This document shows positions 11,401-23,190 of a stretch of DNA of 64,000 nt, in pieces (position 1 is the first letter of the stretch; every line of letters starts with the position of its first letter). A program made the position numbers and the translations under genes. The notes beneath the pieces are model-generated. The model was not told the origin of the DNA, did not search any database, and was given only the letters and a program-made list of their open reading frames with translations. This stretch comes from Sepioteuthis lessoniana (lineage: Eukaryota; Mollusca; Cephalopoda; Myopsida; Loliginidae): positions 9,664,599 to 9,728,598 of the forward strand of contig OY757904.1 in NCBI GenBank assembly GCA_963585895.1, written 5' to 3'.

Positions 11401-12188
11401 TAAAGTGACGCAAATCCAGCTGTCAATTCACGATCTCTTAGCGTGTCTCTTCCAGGGGAAGAAAAACCCTTGTGTTTTATATACATCTCCATCAGAGGGT
11501 AGGTGATGGGTGAAGCTAAAAAAATATTAATCTTCTGATTCGATTTCCAGCAATCAATTCTGCCTCCCACTGTTTGTCAGACCCTTCACATCCGCTTTAC
11601 TCTTAATTTCACCCAAAAGATGTGGTCCTCCTTAAATTTAGAGTTATTACAATCCTATGTTTATATGACATCAGTAACCGTTTATTCATACCGGTAAGAG
11701 GATTTAATTAAAATTTTCCACACTTAAATTAAAAAAATGCTGTTTCTCTAATTTTAGGCCTGCAGATAGACAAGGGCTAACTTCGAGGTCAAATCTCCCT
11801 TGCCAATTTTCTGCTTACTTTGGCTTGTAGTAAAAACAATCATATTTAGAGTTTCTGAACCATAAAAATATCTAATATCAATCGTTTTAATATATTTATT
11901 CCTAATGAATCTATTTTCATTAATTCTCACTTTTTACAATTCTTCTAAAATCTGCCTCAGTTAATTCTTATTTTTATGATCAATAAATTCTCACGACTGA
12001 CCTCTGGCATACGCTGTCATAAAATCAAACCCTTTGAATTCATCCTTCACTCTATTCTCGAATTCTCTGGATAAATATTTGTCCTGCTTTTTTTAAATAA
12101 TTAATGTCATCTAAAGGTAACGTTTATTTGACTTTCCCGTAGAAGCTTACCTTTATGTTTCCGTTTCGTGTTTTGGTGACATCGTCTA
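11401..12188. other. Unique spacer
   Basis: AT-rich DNA; nothing recognised. Confidence 0.5.
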
Positions 12189-12418
12189 CGGTTTGGTTTC
12201 TTTGTTTAATGGAATATCAAGCTTTGTGGGTCGTTTTTTGTCAAAGCCATCCTTTTAAGAGTAGCAGTGGTATAATTTAACCGATAGTTGTGGGGTTAAA
12301 TGGGTTAATTCCAAGGGTATCAGTCGGAAAATGAACGCGATAGCTTGCCTGGATTTCGAACTCGCTTACAATGTTTTAGTATTGCACGTTAGCAACTACA
12401 TCATGGGAACTTCCTCCA
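12189..12418 (-). mobile_element. SINE-B copy 2 (minus)
   Basis: Runs from the tail complement (GGTTTGGTTTCTTTGTTTAA, then GGAATATCAAGCTTTGTGGG) through CCAAGGGTATCAGTC and the B-box region TTCGAACTCGCTTAC to a decayed tRNA-like head. Diverged but nearly full length. Confidence 0.85.
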
Positions 12419-12644
12419 TCGTCATCTTGTCATTTATTTCTAATCTGGCGTCGTTAAATTAAAACTTCATATTTCTGCTCATGTACGTTCGCCCCAAATT
12501 CTCAATGCAACAAATAACAAAAATCGATTTCATTTTCTCCTGGAATCTCTGAATATGAAAGGAAACAAAGACCTCTGTAGATATCTGTTGTTACTAGTAG
12601 GGAATTATGGATTAATGGTAATGATGTTTCGTCTCCGAAACCTT
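12419..12644. other. Unique spacer
   Basis: Nothing recognised. Confidence 0.4.
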
Positions 12645-12677
12645 GTCGAACAATGGAATCATAATCTGAAGAAGACG

Positions 12678-12739
<62 letters not shown>

Positions 12740-12770
12740 CGTCTTTATCAGATTCTGATTCTATATATAT
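12645..12770. repeat. (TA)n tract with flanking inverted arms
   Basis: About 30 TA units are bracketed by an inverted repeat. ATAATCTGAAGAAGACGTTA on the left pairs with TAACGTCTTTATCAGATTCT on the right. The whole ~125 bp could fold into one long hairpin. Confidence 0.9.
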
Positions 12771-12852
12771 GTATATATAATATTGAACGGTTTTTGCTTT
12801 TAAACCTCGGGTAAATTAATCTCAATTTTAACTGACAGTATTTGAATTGACG

Positions 12853-12854
<2 letters not shown>

Positions 12855-12890
<36 letters not shown>
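12855..12890. repeat. (TA)n microsatellite
   Basis: About 17 TA units, 120 bp after the hairpin tract. Confidence 0.95.
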
Positions 12891-12892
<2 letters not shown>

Positions 12893-13574
12893 CATTCCCT
12901 TATGAACGAATATGACAAGAATAATGTGGTAGCCTTGTTCTTCGATTTGGACGACAACCATTTGCATTGATCTTGTCTCTGTAGGAAACTTTCATTAAAA
13001 ACACTTTGATAATAGGTTATTGAGCCAGAAAATATATATTAAGTTATATCTCCCAATATAATGTTCCTTAAGGCGTAAAATAAATCCATGAAACCTGAAC
13101 GTAACAGTTGTAGCAGGAAAGAATGACCCTTAAATGAGTGTGATTTCCTGATCGTGTAGTTTAGAAAGCCTTCATACACACCAATGGGGAAGTTAAAATA
13201 TATTTGGGTACCACTCAAAGTAACTGGAAGAAAAAATGGCGATCCCATCATATGACCCTTACAAATAGCCTAACACTGTTCAAATATTTTATAATAAAAA
13301 AGAATAAGTAACCGCGTTGCAACAAAGAAAATGGCAGATCGAGAAAAAGACAAAACTTTATACTAGGAACGGTTGAAAATGTAATTGGTTCCTTAAAGAG
13401 AAATTTAAAGCATATATATTCAAGAAAATTCATAAAAGTACGAAAAAACGCTGGTGTAGCAGAAAGAATTTCAAAATATTGTTTAGCGCAGGAATCATTT
13501 TGACTTGTGGTCTCGATCTCATATTTTCACCTAATGAGGATGATTCATCCCATTCTGCCAGGACGACTTTCTCG
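12891..13574. other. Unique spacer
   Basis: No gene recognised. Confidence 0.5.
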
Positions 13575-13600
13575 GGCAATATAAAAGGCGGTGAAAACGC
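13575..13600 (+). promoter_or_regulatory. Possible TATA-type core promoter
   Basis: GCAATATAAAAGGCGGTG is a strong TATA-box match in a locally GC-richer patch, followed by a CT-rich stretch (GCGCTCTCTTTCTCTCCTC). Such layouts occur in both host promoters and LTRs. No LTR ends or coding exon could be tied to it, so this is only a candidate. Confidence 0.3.
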
Positions 13601-13800
13601 GCTCTCTTTCTCTCCTCACATATTATTCAAGCAGGACGGACAGATCCCCTTTTTCTCTCTTACTCCAGCAGCAGACAACCAATCACCATGAGGAGAGCAC
13701 ATCCAATTTATGGACCGTTGTTTTCTAGGAAATCATTCCATTATCATTTGCTAATCTCTCATTGACCAACAGATCCTCGAAACTTCAAATTGGATGTTTT

Positions 13801-13906
13801 AATTCCTGCTTCTGACATCAACAACTCAATTCCCGCTTCCAAAATCAACAACTCAATTCTTGCTCTGTCTTCAGCAACTCAAGTCTTGCACTGACGTCAA
13901 CAACTC
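13801..13906 (+). repeat. Imperfect 27-bp minisatellite, four copies
   Basis: Four units of 27, 27, 26 and 26 bp, each ending (C/T)CA(A/G)CAACTC and starting AA(T/G)TC(C/T)(T/C)GC. It is not related in sequence to the 27-bp satellite at the window start. Confidence 0.8.
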
Positions 13907-15165
13907 TTTCCTCCTATTATTTGTACGACTTACAACACAAGGAAAATTTCGTCTCAAGCTGCCATTAAAGCTTCCGTTTTGAAACTTATCAATATTCTCG
14001 TCATTTCTTTTGTTTTCTTCATTCTTTTAATATAACAGAGGCCACAGGACTCATCAACTTTAACTGCCATTTTAGTTAAAATGGTAACTTTATCTGAACT
14101 CTTGTTATATAGGTAATTAATTACTAAATACGAAAAACAATCTAAATTTGTGTCAGAATATTTTGCTCCAGTTTAAATTTTATTACATCATCAGCCTACA
14201 CCTATTTTGATATGATGATATTTTTTTGAATTTGCATATTGGCATTTAAAAATGACTCGTATATCATTGACTTATTTTAAAAGTTAGACCATTACTGTCC
14301 ATTTGTGGGTATTTAAACGACTGGCCAGTTGGCCAGACTTTCAGAGAAGAGTTGAAGCCAGTCTACCTTTTCACTGGCACGTAAGTGAACTGTGCAAATT
14401 TACAATTGACTAAGATTAAATTGGTTTCGCAGAAGAGCAGAAGCCTATGACTAGTTTTCTTTCCGAAGGAAACAGAAAAGTTGCTGAGTTCTTCCTACTC
14501 AACATGAGTAAGTCTTGGGAAACGTATTTTTTACGAAGAAAGGATAGAAATTTCAGGAAAACCTTAAATTCCTCAGAGCTCCATCCTTCAGAATTGTCGA
14601 GAAGCCAAGGAGAAAAGGATATATCTAATTGGAAGAGTGAAGCAAATTATTACCAACCTGTGACAACCACGCATCAGAAATTTGTAACAAAAGAAAGAAA
14701 AAAGAGAACTTTGCATTCAGGCATCATATAGGTATTTCTGTGAAAAAAGGCTTTTGTAATGTACAACTTTTCTTATTTCAATTATTTCGTTCTATTTTAT
14801 TTTTTGCTTTAAATCAAATGTGTTTTTCGCACAACTTTGCACAGTGAAATTTGTGTAATGTCAGTGTAAAAATGAAATTATTTTCTTTGAAATAAATCAT
14901 TTTGTAATGGGATAAGAGAGTTTGTCCCTGAAATATAGTTGCTTTTTTATTTTATCGTTGAGAATTCCTCCCCTTTCACGTTTCTTTAACGTCATTTTTA
15001 TCACTTTTCTTTCTCCTCCCTTGTCAACAAAGGCTTTTAGTTTGTTACTTTTCTTGGACAGCAACATTCGCAGCTTTGTTAACCTCCCTTCCCTTGTTTT
15101 TGAACCCACGGATGACACACTCGGTCATTCGAAAACCTTTTTACATAGTGTTTGGTTTGGACATT
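13907..15165. other. Spacer with an unassigned 94-codon open frame
   Basis: The plus-strand frame 14447-14731 encodes a basic, hydrophilic 94-residue peptide with no recognised domain. A splice-acceptor-like TTGGTTTCGCAG lies just upstream and AATAAA lies about 160 bp downstream (near 14890). A terminal exon is conceivable but the evidence is weak, and 94 codons can arise by chance. A 16-bp hairpin (CTGGCCAGTTGGCCAG) lies near 14321. Confidence 0.3.
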
Positions 15166-15230
15166 CATTCAAGAAAATAGAACATTATATATATATATAT
15201 ATATATATATATAATGTGCGTTTTTTCTTG
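15166..15230. repeat. (TA)n tract with flanking inverted arms
   Basis: CAAGAAAATAGAACATTA on the left pairs imperfectly with TAATGTGCGTTTTTTCTTG on the right of about 14 TA units: the same architecture as at 12.7 kb with unrelated arms. Confidence 0.8.
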
Positions 15231-15917
15231 TTTCTTTCCTTTTCTTTTATTTCTCTTCTCATTTAAGCACATTCTTATTGTTTTCGCTCTTTCTATATCT
15301 AATTGATTCCTCCTCCCATTTTTTTGTCATCTTCCGTCCCAATAAATCATTGTACATTGTCACATTTATTGAAATAGCTGAGCTTGTCATTGAAATTTTG
15401 ATCTCCTGATAGTGACAATACTTCCTTTTGTCACATGTAACTTTAAGTCACAGTGATAATATCATTTGTAATCACTATAGTTCTTATCACTTTGCTCATT
15501 CGAGCACTCTGATTTTATTACCCAAACTTGGTTTTTACAAGACAACTATTTCTACTGCTGCTGCTATAACTACAACTTCAACTTTTCTTGCTCTTACAAT
15601 TTCTAGTTCAATTTGCCAAATATTTTTTGGTATCAGTATTTGCACTGAAGTCATTTTGTAAAATCCAAATTTTCTATATAATTGAGATAACTTAGAAGTG
15701 TTAATAAGAATCTTTTACTTCTAGCTTGATAGGAGCATCAGTATAATCAAAGGCCATTGCTACAATTTGATCGTAATGAGTTCATGATTTGTCTCATACA
15801 CAACATTTAATCAAAATGTATTGCGACTGAATCTTTAATTTTCTTTAATTTCCAAAAGTAAAAGGACTGCCTTTATCAGAGAAACATATAGACTAAAGAG
15901 ATGATGGCTAGATTCCC
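15231..15917. other. Unique spacer
   Basis: No gene recognised. Confidence 0.5.
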
Positions 15918-15988
15918 ATTGAGAGGCTATATAAATTGAGAGGCTATATAAATTGAGAGGCTATATAAATTGAGAGGCTATATAAATA
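15918..15988 (+). repeat. 17-bp tandem repeat, four copies
   Basis: ATTGAGAGGCTATATAA repeats four times without change at a 17-bp period. Each unit contains TATATAAA. Confidence 0.95.
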
Positions 15989-17341
15989 AGGGCCTCTTTC
16001 ATCATACTCATTAAACCAAGTCATATGTGATTTTCTCTTGTTTCCTTCGCCGAAAATTCAAGTCTAGGTTTAATTTTGAGGGAGTGGTGGATATCGAAAG
16101 AAATAAAACGGAAAAATCTGTAAGAATAAGCTGTGGTGAACAACAAGAGAAATATTTTAAATGAAAAATTGTCATTCGTTGTTTATTACTGTTTTGGTAA
16201 AAACAACTTCAGTCTCCATTTAAAAATATCCTTCGCATTCTTCTAAACAAAAATAATCTTGGGAAAACAAAAATAACCAATTATTTTTTTAATCAAATGC
16301 AAAACGAGGCTGTAATAACTATTAAAAAATATCCAACCTTTTTTCTTTGTACGTGAAGAAACTGAAAACCTTCGGAATTATAATTAAAATCTTTCTTCAT
16401 ATTTTTACCTGAGATAAATAATTGAAAAAGTAATATTACGATTATATAATAATTACTAGTTCAAGTGGCCGTTTACTTTGGCTACGAAGTAAAGTCTTAA
16501 ATAGCAGCTGGTTATAATTGCAATAAACCATTCCTGTAGCACAGTTAGTGAACTGGTAATTAGTGATTCTGTCAGAATCAAGTTACATGAAACTGCTAGA
16601 TATATATCTTTAATAAAATATATACATAAATGTTAAAAAATACTTACTACTTATTTTATTCTTATTTTATTCTTCTATTATTTTTTTATTCTTCTTTTAT
16701 TTTTATTTTATTCTTATTTTATTCTTCTATTTTTCAATCTTTATTTTCTATTAAACATTTACACGGGAGAGTTTTAAAAACGGGAATTGTTATTATCAAA
16801 AGAGGAGACGTGAGATTTGCTAATTACAATATCGTATAAAGTTGATTTTGTTCTGTAAAATAATTCACGAAAATTTAAAGAAATCTTTCTATTTTTTTCG
16901 TTTAAGAGTGTGATACCTAAAAGATTCATTTATCTAAACATTTTTGTTTTTTATCCCCAACGAAGTTATAATTACATCTTCAGCTTAAAAATGAAACATT
17001 ACTTACGTCTTACAGGTATATTGCTTTTCCAATGATTATTGTTTCGAAATAACTTCTCAAATGAAGCCACATTCTTTGCATAATAAAACTTATACAATTG
17101 TTCCATAAATATACAAATCGAATATTGCAGCTGTATCTCAGACGATTTGGTTGTCTATAACAAACCCTTTCTAATTATTGAAAAATATATTAACTGCATT
17201 ATTGCAGCGCAATAATTTGCAAGCTAGGCCAACAAACCAAATATTGAGCTCAATCTTTACGAAGTTACATTTTATGGCGGTTTTGTGATAGACGAGGTAG
17301 ATTACAGCTTGTAAACGTTTGTAATCATAACTGAAAGACTG
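15989..17341. other. Spacer with T-rich low complexity
   Basis: A (TTATTC)-like low-complexity run lies at about 16645-16745. No gene recognised. Confidence 0.5.
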
Positions 17342-17356
17342 CCATAATCATCTGTA

Positions 17357-17620
17357 GCACGGATCTGGCCGAGTGTGTCTCGGTGCCTGGGGATTTCCTT
17401 CGGGCTCAGGCGGGGCCTTCCCCCAGGTTTTTACTCCCTTCGGGGAGGCTGGGTTAATCGCCCGGCGCCTGAGGCGCCCCTAATAAGGGGAATGCCGACG
17501 GAGCCGTAGGCATTTTTGGGAAATGCCGGGCACGTGTGGGCTACGGCCCCGCGCCCGGACCCATCGAAAAAAAGGCCTTGTGCCACACTTGCCCTTAAGG
17601 TGGGGCGTGCAAAAAATACC
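17357..17620 (+). mobile_element. SINE-E single copy with 15-bp target duplication
   Basis: A 264-bp GC-rich retroposon flanked by CCATAATCATCTGTA at 17342-17356 and 17621-17635. The start CACGGATCTGGCCGAGTGTG contains TGGCCGAGTGT, close to a Pol III A box of the Ser/Leu tRNA type. No convincing B box was found. The body has several short G/C-rich pairs, then GGAATGCCGACGGAG, CCCGGACCCATCG, AAAGGCCTTGTGCCACACTT, and an A-rich end AAAAAATACC. The duplication shows target-primed insertion. Family identity is unknown to me. Confidence 0.93.
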
Positions 17621-17635
17621 CCATAATCATCTGTA

Positions 17636-18713
17636 TGTACGTGTATTCAGCTTCTCTTCAAAAGCACAACAAACAATACATTCGGATTTAAATTCTTTTA
17701 AGGAAGAATTTGTTATAAAAAATGTTTGTGAATGATCTATATATCTCGAGAAAAAGCGAACGAGTAAAATGTTTATTTGTTGTAAACAAACAGAAATCTT
17801 ATTTTACCTTAGAACATTTTCAAGCCAACAAGACGGACTAATTTATAACGTAAAAACTTTTGAGATATGTTAAAAAAGAATTTTTGCAGTCACAAGGTGT
17901 AGGTAATAAATTAAAAGAAGCATTTAAGAATATTATCATTTTTCAGACCTAAAATGCATGAAATATTTGGAAAGTCGTTTACATTTTTTGTAATTCCACA
18001 AAAATAAAAGCAAGACAACGCCACCCACCCGCCGAAATATCTTTAAGCAGAAAAGAAACTTTTATGTTAAAATATCTACCTATTATCAACCAATATCATT
18101 ATTCAAATGGTGTGCACGTTAATAAATATGTTTTTAAATAATACTGTAAAGATAATTTTGGAAAAAAAAACTTTATTTAATGTAATGAAATTAAAAACAA
18201 ATGACTGAATCGTCGAAAAATCTGTAATAAAACTGGTGTTTATTTTGTGTTTTTTTTAAAAATCGAATATACTGTTGACATTGTTCAGTTTTGAAAAAAT
18301 ATTCGCTGAATCAAGCAAATTATTTCCTTTTCTTTTATTCAAATGTATTTATTGTTTTAAATACTTTAATTTCATTTACGTAATTTTCTTTATAAAATGT
18401 CATAAAACTTTGTTTTTATAAATAAAACTGTGTTTAACTAGAAGTATAAATTTTAACATAAAAAGCAAAGTTAAAAGTCAACAGAAAAACAACAAATTCA
18501 ACACCTAAGCATCAACCATATAGATTTTGATAGTGTTCCGAATAATAGTGTCGCGAAATGTTGAAATGGAGGACATTTTTGTCTTTTAATTGGATAGTTG
18601 AGAAAAAAGAAATTCCAAAATATATTTTGAAAGGTATTTTATCTTGTTTTAATGCTTTATAAAAATATGTTCTACCACACCAAAAAGAAAGTTCATTGAC
18701 CTGCAGTGGAAAG
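17636..18713. other. Unique spacer
   Basis: AT-rich; nothing recognised. Confidence 0.5.
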
Positions 18714-18905
18714 GTTTGGTTTCTTTGTATAATGGCATATCAACACTAGTGGGTTATTTCATGCTAGATTATTAGTTGGAGGGATAAGAAAATTCATACT
18801 TTTCCCAAGGGTATTATTCCGAAAGTAAACGTAATAGCGCGAAGAGAGTTTGAACTCACGACTTCCCCACTTGAAATGGAAAGGGGGGAAAAGATAAGTT
18901 GGGTG
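18714..18905 (-). mobile_element. SINE-B copy 3 (minus)
   Basis: GGTTTGGTTTCTTTGTATAA then GGCATATCAACACTAGTGGG, TTCCCAAGGGTATTATTCCG and GTAATAGCGCGAAGAGAGTT match SINE-B; the head is truncated and part of the middle is deleted. Confidence 0.85.
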
Positions 18906-19091
18906 ACCACAGTATAACAAATAGAAATCCATGAAAGAGGAACTGCCTCATTAAATGTAAAAAATGAAAAAAAATTAGATCTGGAGAAATTTCAAGAATA
19001 ATGTACATATTCAAAACTTTGATATTAAATGGCAATGGAATCGAGGAAAATTTAGCATCCGAAAATGTTTCGGTAAAGGCAATGATACAAC

Positions 19092-19222
19092 GGATTCTTG
19101 ATATGCTTTCTGAAGAGAAAATAAAATGATCTTATGGATTCTTGATAGGCTTTCTGAAGAGAAAATAAAATGATCTTATGGATTCTTGATAGGCTTCCGT
19201 GAAAGGAAATAAAATATGAATC
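19092..19222 (+). repeat. 44-bp tandem repeat, three copies
   Basis: GGATTCTTGATA(T/G)GCTTTCT starts at 19092, 19136 and 19180; the third unit is partly decayed. Confidence 0.93.
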
Positions 19223-21071
19223 AGTTGACTCCAACCATTTCCACTGTTCAAGTGAGTCTCTCAATAACCTTCAACCGACAAAGACTGCTCCAAACAATCT
19301 GTAATTGAATCTTGGAACACCGATCATTCTATTGCGTAACTTTAATCTTCCAAGACATTTTGTAATGGCACAAGAAGTATAATGCCCAATGTCCTGAATA
19401 CCGCAGTCATGTTAGGAAAACTTGCTGTTAACAATTACTTACTCTCCAGAATAATTCTTCGAGTAAGTGACTTTTTATTTGAATTTAAAAGGCTACGATT
19501 TCCTGTCAGACTCAGCTTTGCCTTAACCATGAAAAAATCTAAAGAAAAATCACCACGGAAAATTGTATAGCTGAATTTGGTAGATCCTGTCTTTTATCAT
19601 CTGTTTTATGTTTGTCTTTCAAGAGTTGGAAAACATGATGGTCTCTTCATCCTGATATCATAGAGTCAAACCAAGAATGTTGCTTATGCTAAAGTTTTAA
19701 ACTGAATAAGTAAGTGAAGAAACCAAATTTTATAATTCTTACGAAAAAAAAAGCGCTGAGTATAATCCTATTTGTAATGGAAACAAGATTTGTACTTTAC
19801 TGAATGGTTTTATTTTGATATAACATTCGCCAACTTAGAAAACATCGGGTATCTCTACTAGTATTGATTAAATCAAACATAATTAAAGGACTAATGAATT
19901 TGTAAAAACGTGCACATCTTTTTAATATCAGTATTTTTGAAATGATATAGTCATAATTGCCATATGCGATCTGTTTACTTTCCTTTGGGCGATTTTATTA
20001 TTGATTCGAATCGAACTGGATTTTAACAAGGCTCAGCAAATTTTCTTGTAATCTTGAAATCCAACTGGCAAACTTAACTTTTTAAAATGGTTTTATTAGA
20101 GCATTTTAATACAAGATCAACAGAAAACTGAACATATGGTTTTGATAACGTGAAATCAAGAAGGAACGGAATGCAATAAACTTTTCCTCTTGAAATGCCT
20201 TACACAAGAATTTAATTTAAAAGGTGACCATGAAACATTGACGATCTCACAGAAAGAAATTAAATTACAACAACAACAACAACTACTAAAAAAACAAAAC
20301 AAAACAAAACAACAAAAACAACAACAGGCAACAAAATAGACTATATAATCAAACGAAGACAAAATAAATCAAAGTAGACTGTCCGAACAATTCGAGACTA
20401 AATGGCAACACATTACCTCGGTATCCACTAAGATAGCGAGTTCCTCTTATTTCTTGTATTGTCATGTCACCTAGACGTAAAATCTATCATTTTAAACTTC
20501 CCTCAGGGCTTCACTGACAGACAATTTGTTCTCTTATAATAAAAGAGGGTCGTTCACTTAAAAAAATCTATTCGCTATCGATTTAACATCGGCGGATGTA
20601 GTTTCGTTTGAAGAATGATGTATGGAGCTTTGTGAAGTTTTGAAACAGTCAGCTTGATTAGTAGCAAGACAGAGCAGATGCGGCCTTTACCCTCAGGAAT
20701 AAACAGGATGCGTATCGACGCTTTTAATCGATAAAATAGAGTTGAGTGAGAGATAATAAGGAAGCTGTTGTTATCTATTCACACAACTTTCAGAGAATAG
20801 AAAAATACATCGTTGAATTGGCTACACAGAAAACATGAAATGTGAAGTGAAAATAGAATAATGAAAATATAGTAAAACCGCTTTTAATGTTTTTTTAGAA
20901 GTAGCCAATCATTGCAAAGTAATTCAGTTCAAATGAATTTTGAATAATCAAAATTAAAAAAAAAAAAAAATGCTATAATATATAAAAAGAAAGAAAATAA
21001 AAACGCAACGGAAACAAAAATTAAATAAGACTTTTCATTACTCAAGAAATCGTTTTCCGCAACATGTTTGC
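19223..21071. other. Unique spacer
   Basis: No gene recognised. An A/C-rich low-complexity patch (CAA and AAAAC units) lies at about 20265-20335. Confidence 0.5.
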
Positions 21072-21310
21072 AGGAAATGAGTAGAGTGTTTGCCAATGGT
21101 CCAGGAGACCTGGGTTCAATCCCAAGTCGCGTCATACCAAGGACTCAAAAAATGGTACTTGATGCCACCTTGCTAAGGACTCAGCATTATAAGGTGTGGA
21201 TAAAGGGTAAAGTGGAGCAATCCTGGTAATGGAGTGGAGCCCTTCGGTGTAGTAGCTATTGAAAAGGGAGCCTTCGGATCACCCTCGACTGAAGTCGCCA
21301 ACTTTACTTA
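21072..21310 (+). mobile_element. SINE-D copy 2
   Basis: The head GAGTAGAGTGTTTGCCAATG and B box GGTTCAATCCC are intact. The body has a short deletion before TCGGTGTAGTAGCTATTGAA. The 3' end CCTCGACTGAAGTCGCCAAC then TTTACTTA matches the 33.7- and 58.2-kb copies. Confidence 0.9.
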
Positions 21311-21790
21311 TATTTTTTTTAGATTTTTAAATTCAGCAAGTAAAGACGTTTAGACTTCATCCTATGGCAGATTAGTGATAATTAACATACAAAAAGGAAT
21401 ATTTGAATATATTTTAACGTTCTTCGGAATTGAACATTAAACATTTGTCATTATTGTTACACGCTGTCAGAAAAATCAACAGACAATTGCCAGCATTAAG
21501 AAATGTGAAAATCATTGGCAAATTAATAAAAAAAATTGCATATTGCTGTAATTCCATTGTCAGTAAACAGGAAGGGAATACGTAAGTATATGATAAAAAA
21601 TTTCGAAGAGTATAAATTCATACATCCTTAATAATGTTCATGCTAAACTTGGTTCGCCTGATGTACCCAACGATAATTTGAAAATGCCTCTGATAGTCAT
21701 TAATTTACTCTTTTTAATGTCTACAATTGTAGAACAACATTGAAAAACGAGGTCTTATATATAGATAAATGCTATATTTTGCTTTTAGTT
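21311..21790. other. Unique spacer
   Basis: Nothing recognised. Confidence 0.5.
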
Positions 21791-21837
<47 letters not shown>

Positions 21838-21839
21838 AA
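21791..21839. repeat. (AAAG)n microsatellite
   Basis: About twelve AGAA units directly before the LINE-R copy. Confidence 0.95.
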
Positions 21840-22449
21840 CCAGAATGGATAAATAACATAGAAAAAGAATTACAAGGACTCGAAGAAGGAGGGAGGCGAT
21901 AGTACATCTGGAATTGCTCAGCAAAAAAACACAGTAAAAACTACCGAACTGGGAAACGCCAGACCATGATGACATACTTGATATCTGGTGTGAAAAATTC
22001 ACCTCAATCCACGACAGTCAGACTCGTAAACTGAGTAGATGCCTTGAAGAAGCAAATATACCTAAATGGATGACTAAAAGAAGACTACCTTATTACAGAA
22101 AAATCTCCCAAAAAAAGGGAACCATTTCCAGCAACTACAGACTAATTCCGTATCTACTTTTGATATGGAAAATCCATACAGCACAGATAAAGAAGGAGAT
22201 CTCTATCACTTGTAAGTATATGCCGTGAACAGTTTTCTGGTGGAACAGAAAGAGTGACACAGGAGAACAAAAAAATAGGTGACTTACTGAACACTGATTA
22301 GCGAATTCGCAAAGAAAGCAAAAAAAAAAAATATATATATAATCATGGGGAAGATTGACTTAAAAAATGTCTATGTGTGATGTTGCCGTCAACGTGAAAA
22401 ACTCGGAGTAAAATCCACCTTCAATCTTCAAATGTTCTGCTTGGGAAAA

Positions 22450-23190
22450 TTTATTTCGATGACATGTAATAATCCACTATCAGCCCACGTTGTGTTTTTA
22501 AGATCTGGACCACGAAACAAACGCTAGTCAGAGTCACCGCTAAGCAATTAGACGATTGCCACCACACAATGAAAAAAATGCGCTAAGAAACAAAAAAAAA
22601 CAACACACCCTTTATTTAACTTGTAATTTTCTAATGCATCTCTTCTGCTCCTACTGGACTGATATTACTACTGCTGTCACAATTACTGTTTATAGCGCAG
22701 CAGACCAACTTATAATTGATTCTGGGTTATTTTTCCTCACTGATTTCGGTTTTGTTAAAGTGTTTAACCTTTCCTTCAACAGATATAAATTTAACTTATC
22801 TAAGGACTTCAGTAACACAGGCATTCTTTTAAAGGTTAATTCGGGAAATTTCTTAGTTATAGGCTCCCATAATTCCTCCAAATTACGTAAATTCCGGTCA
22901 AACAAATTTACCAATGATTCTGTCTCCTCAAACTTCTCTTCAGTTTGATCATTTTTGGAAATCGAAATTAATATTCCGGATGCAGACCCCTCCTTGGACA
23001 GCTTGATTACTGATAATAGGAACATCAACTACATTGTCGTAGCCTCACATTTGACGCTATCCTCCATTTCATTCTTATCCCCTCAAAACAAATCGAAAAC
23101 GCAAACTGTGGTTACTTGAACCCTTGCTTAATCACTTGACTCTTTAATTTATCTTAATTTCTACTTCGATCTCATACTTGCAAATTTACT
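22450..23190 (-). other. Insertion of unknown origin with a 112-codon minus-strand frame
   Basis: This block interrupts LINE-R between motifs A and B. The minus-strand frame 22690-23028 encodes a charged, helix-prone peptide (TEEKFEETESL, LRNLEELWEPITKKFPEL). In the same frame, beyond a stop, NEMEDSVKCEATTM continues upstream, so the original frame may have been longer. On that strand an AATAAA lies near 22607, followed by a T-rich stretch. A retrocopied or transposon-encoded ORF is possible; I do not recognise the protein. The plus-strand frame 22556-22948 overlaps it and is probably a shadow. Confidence 0.4.
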
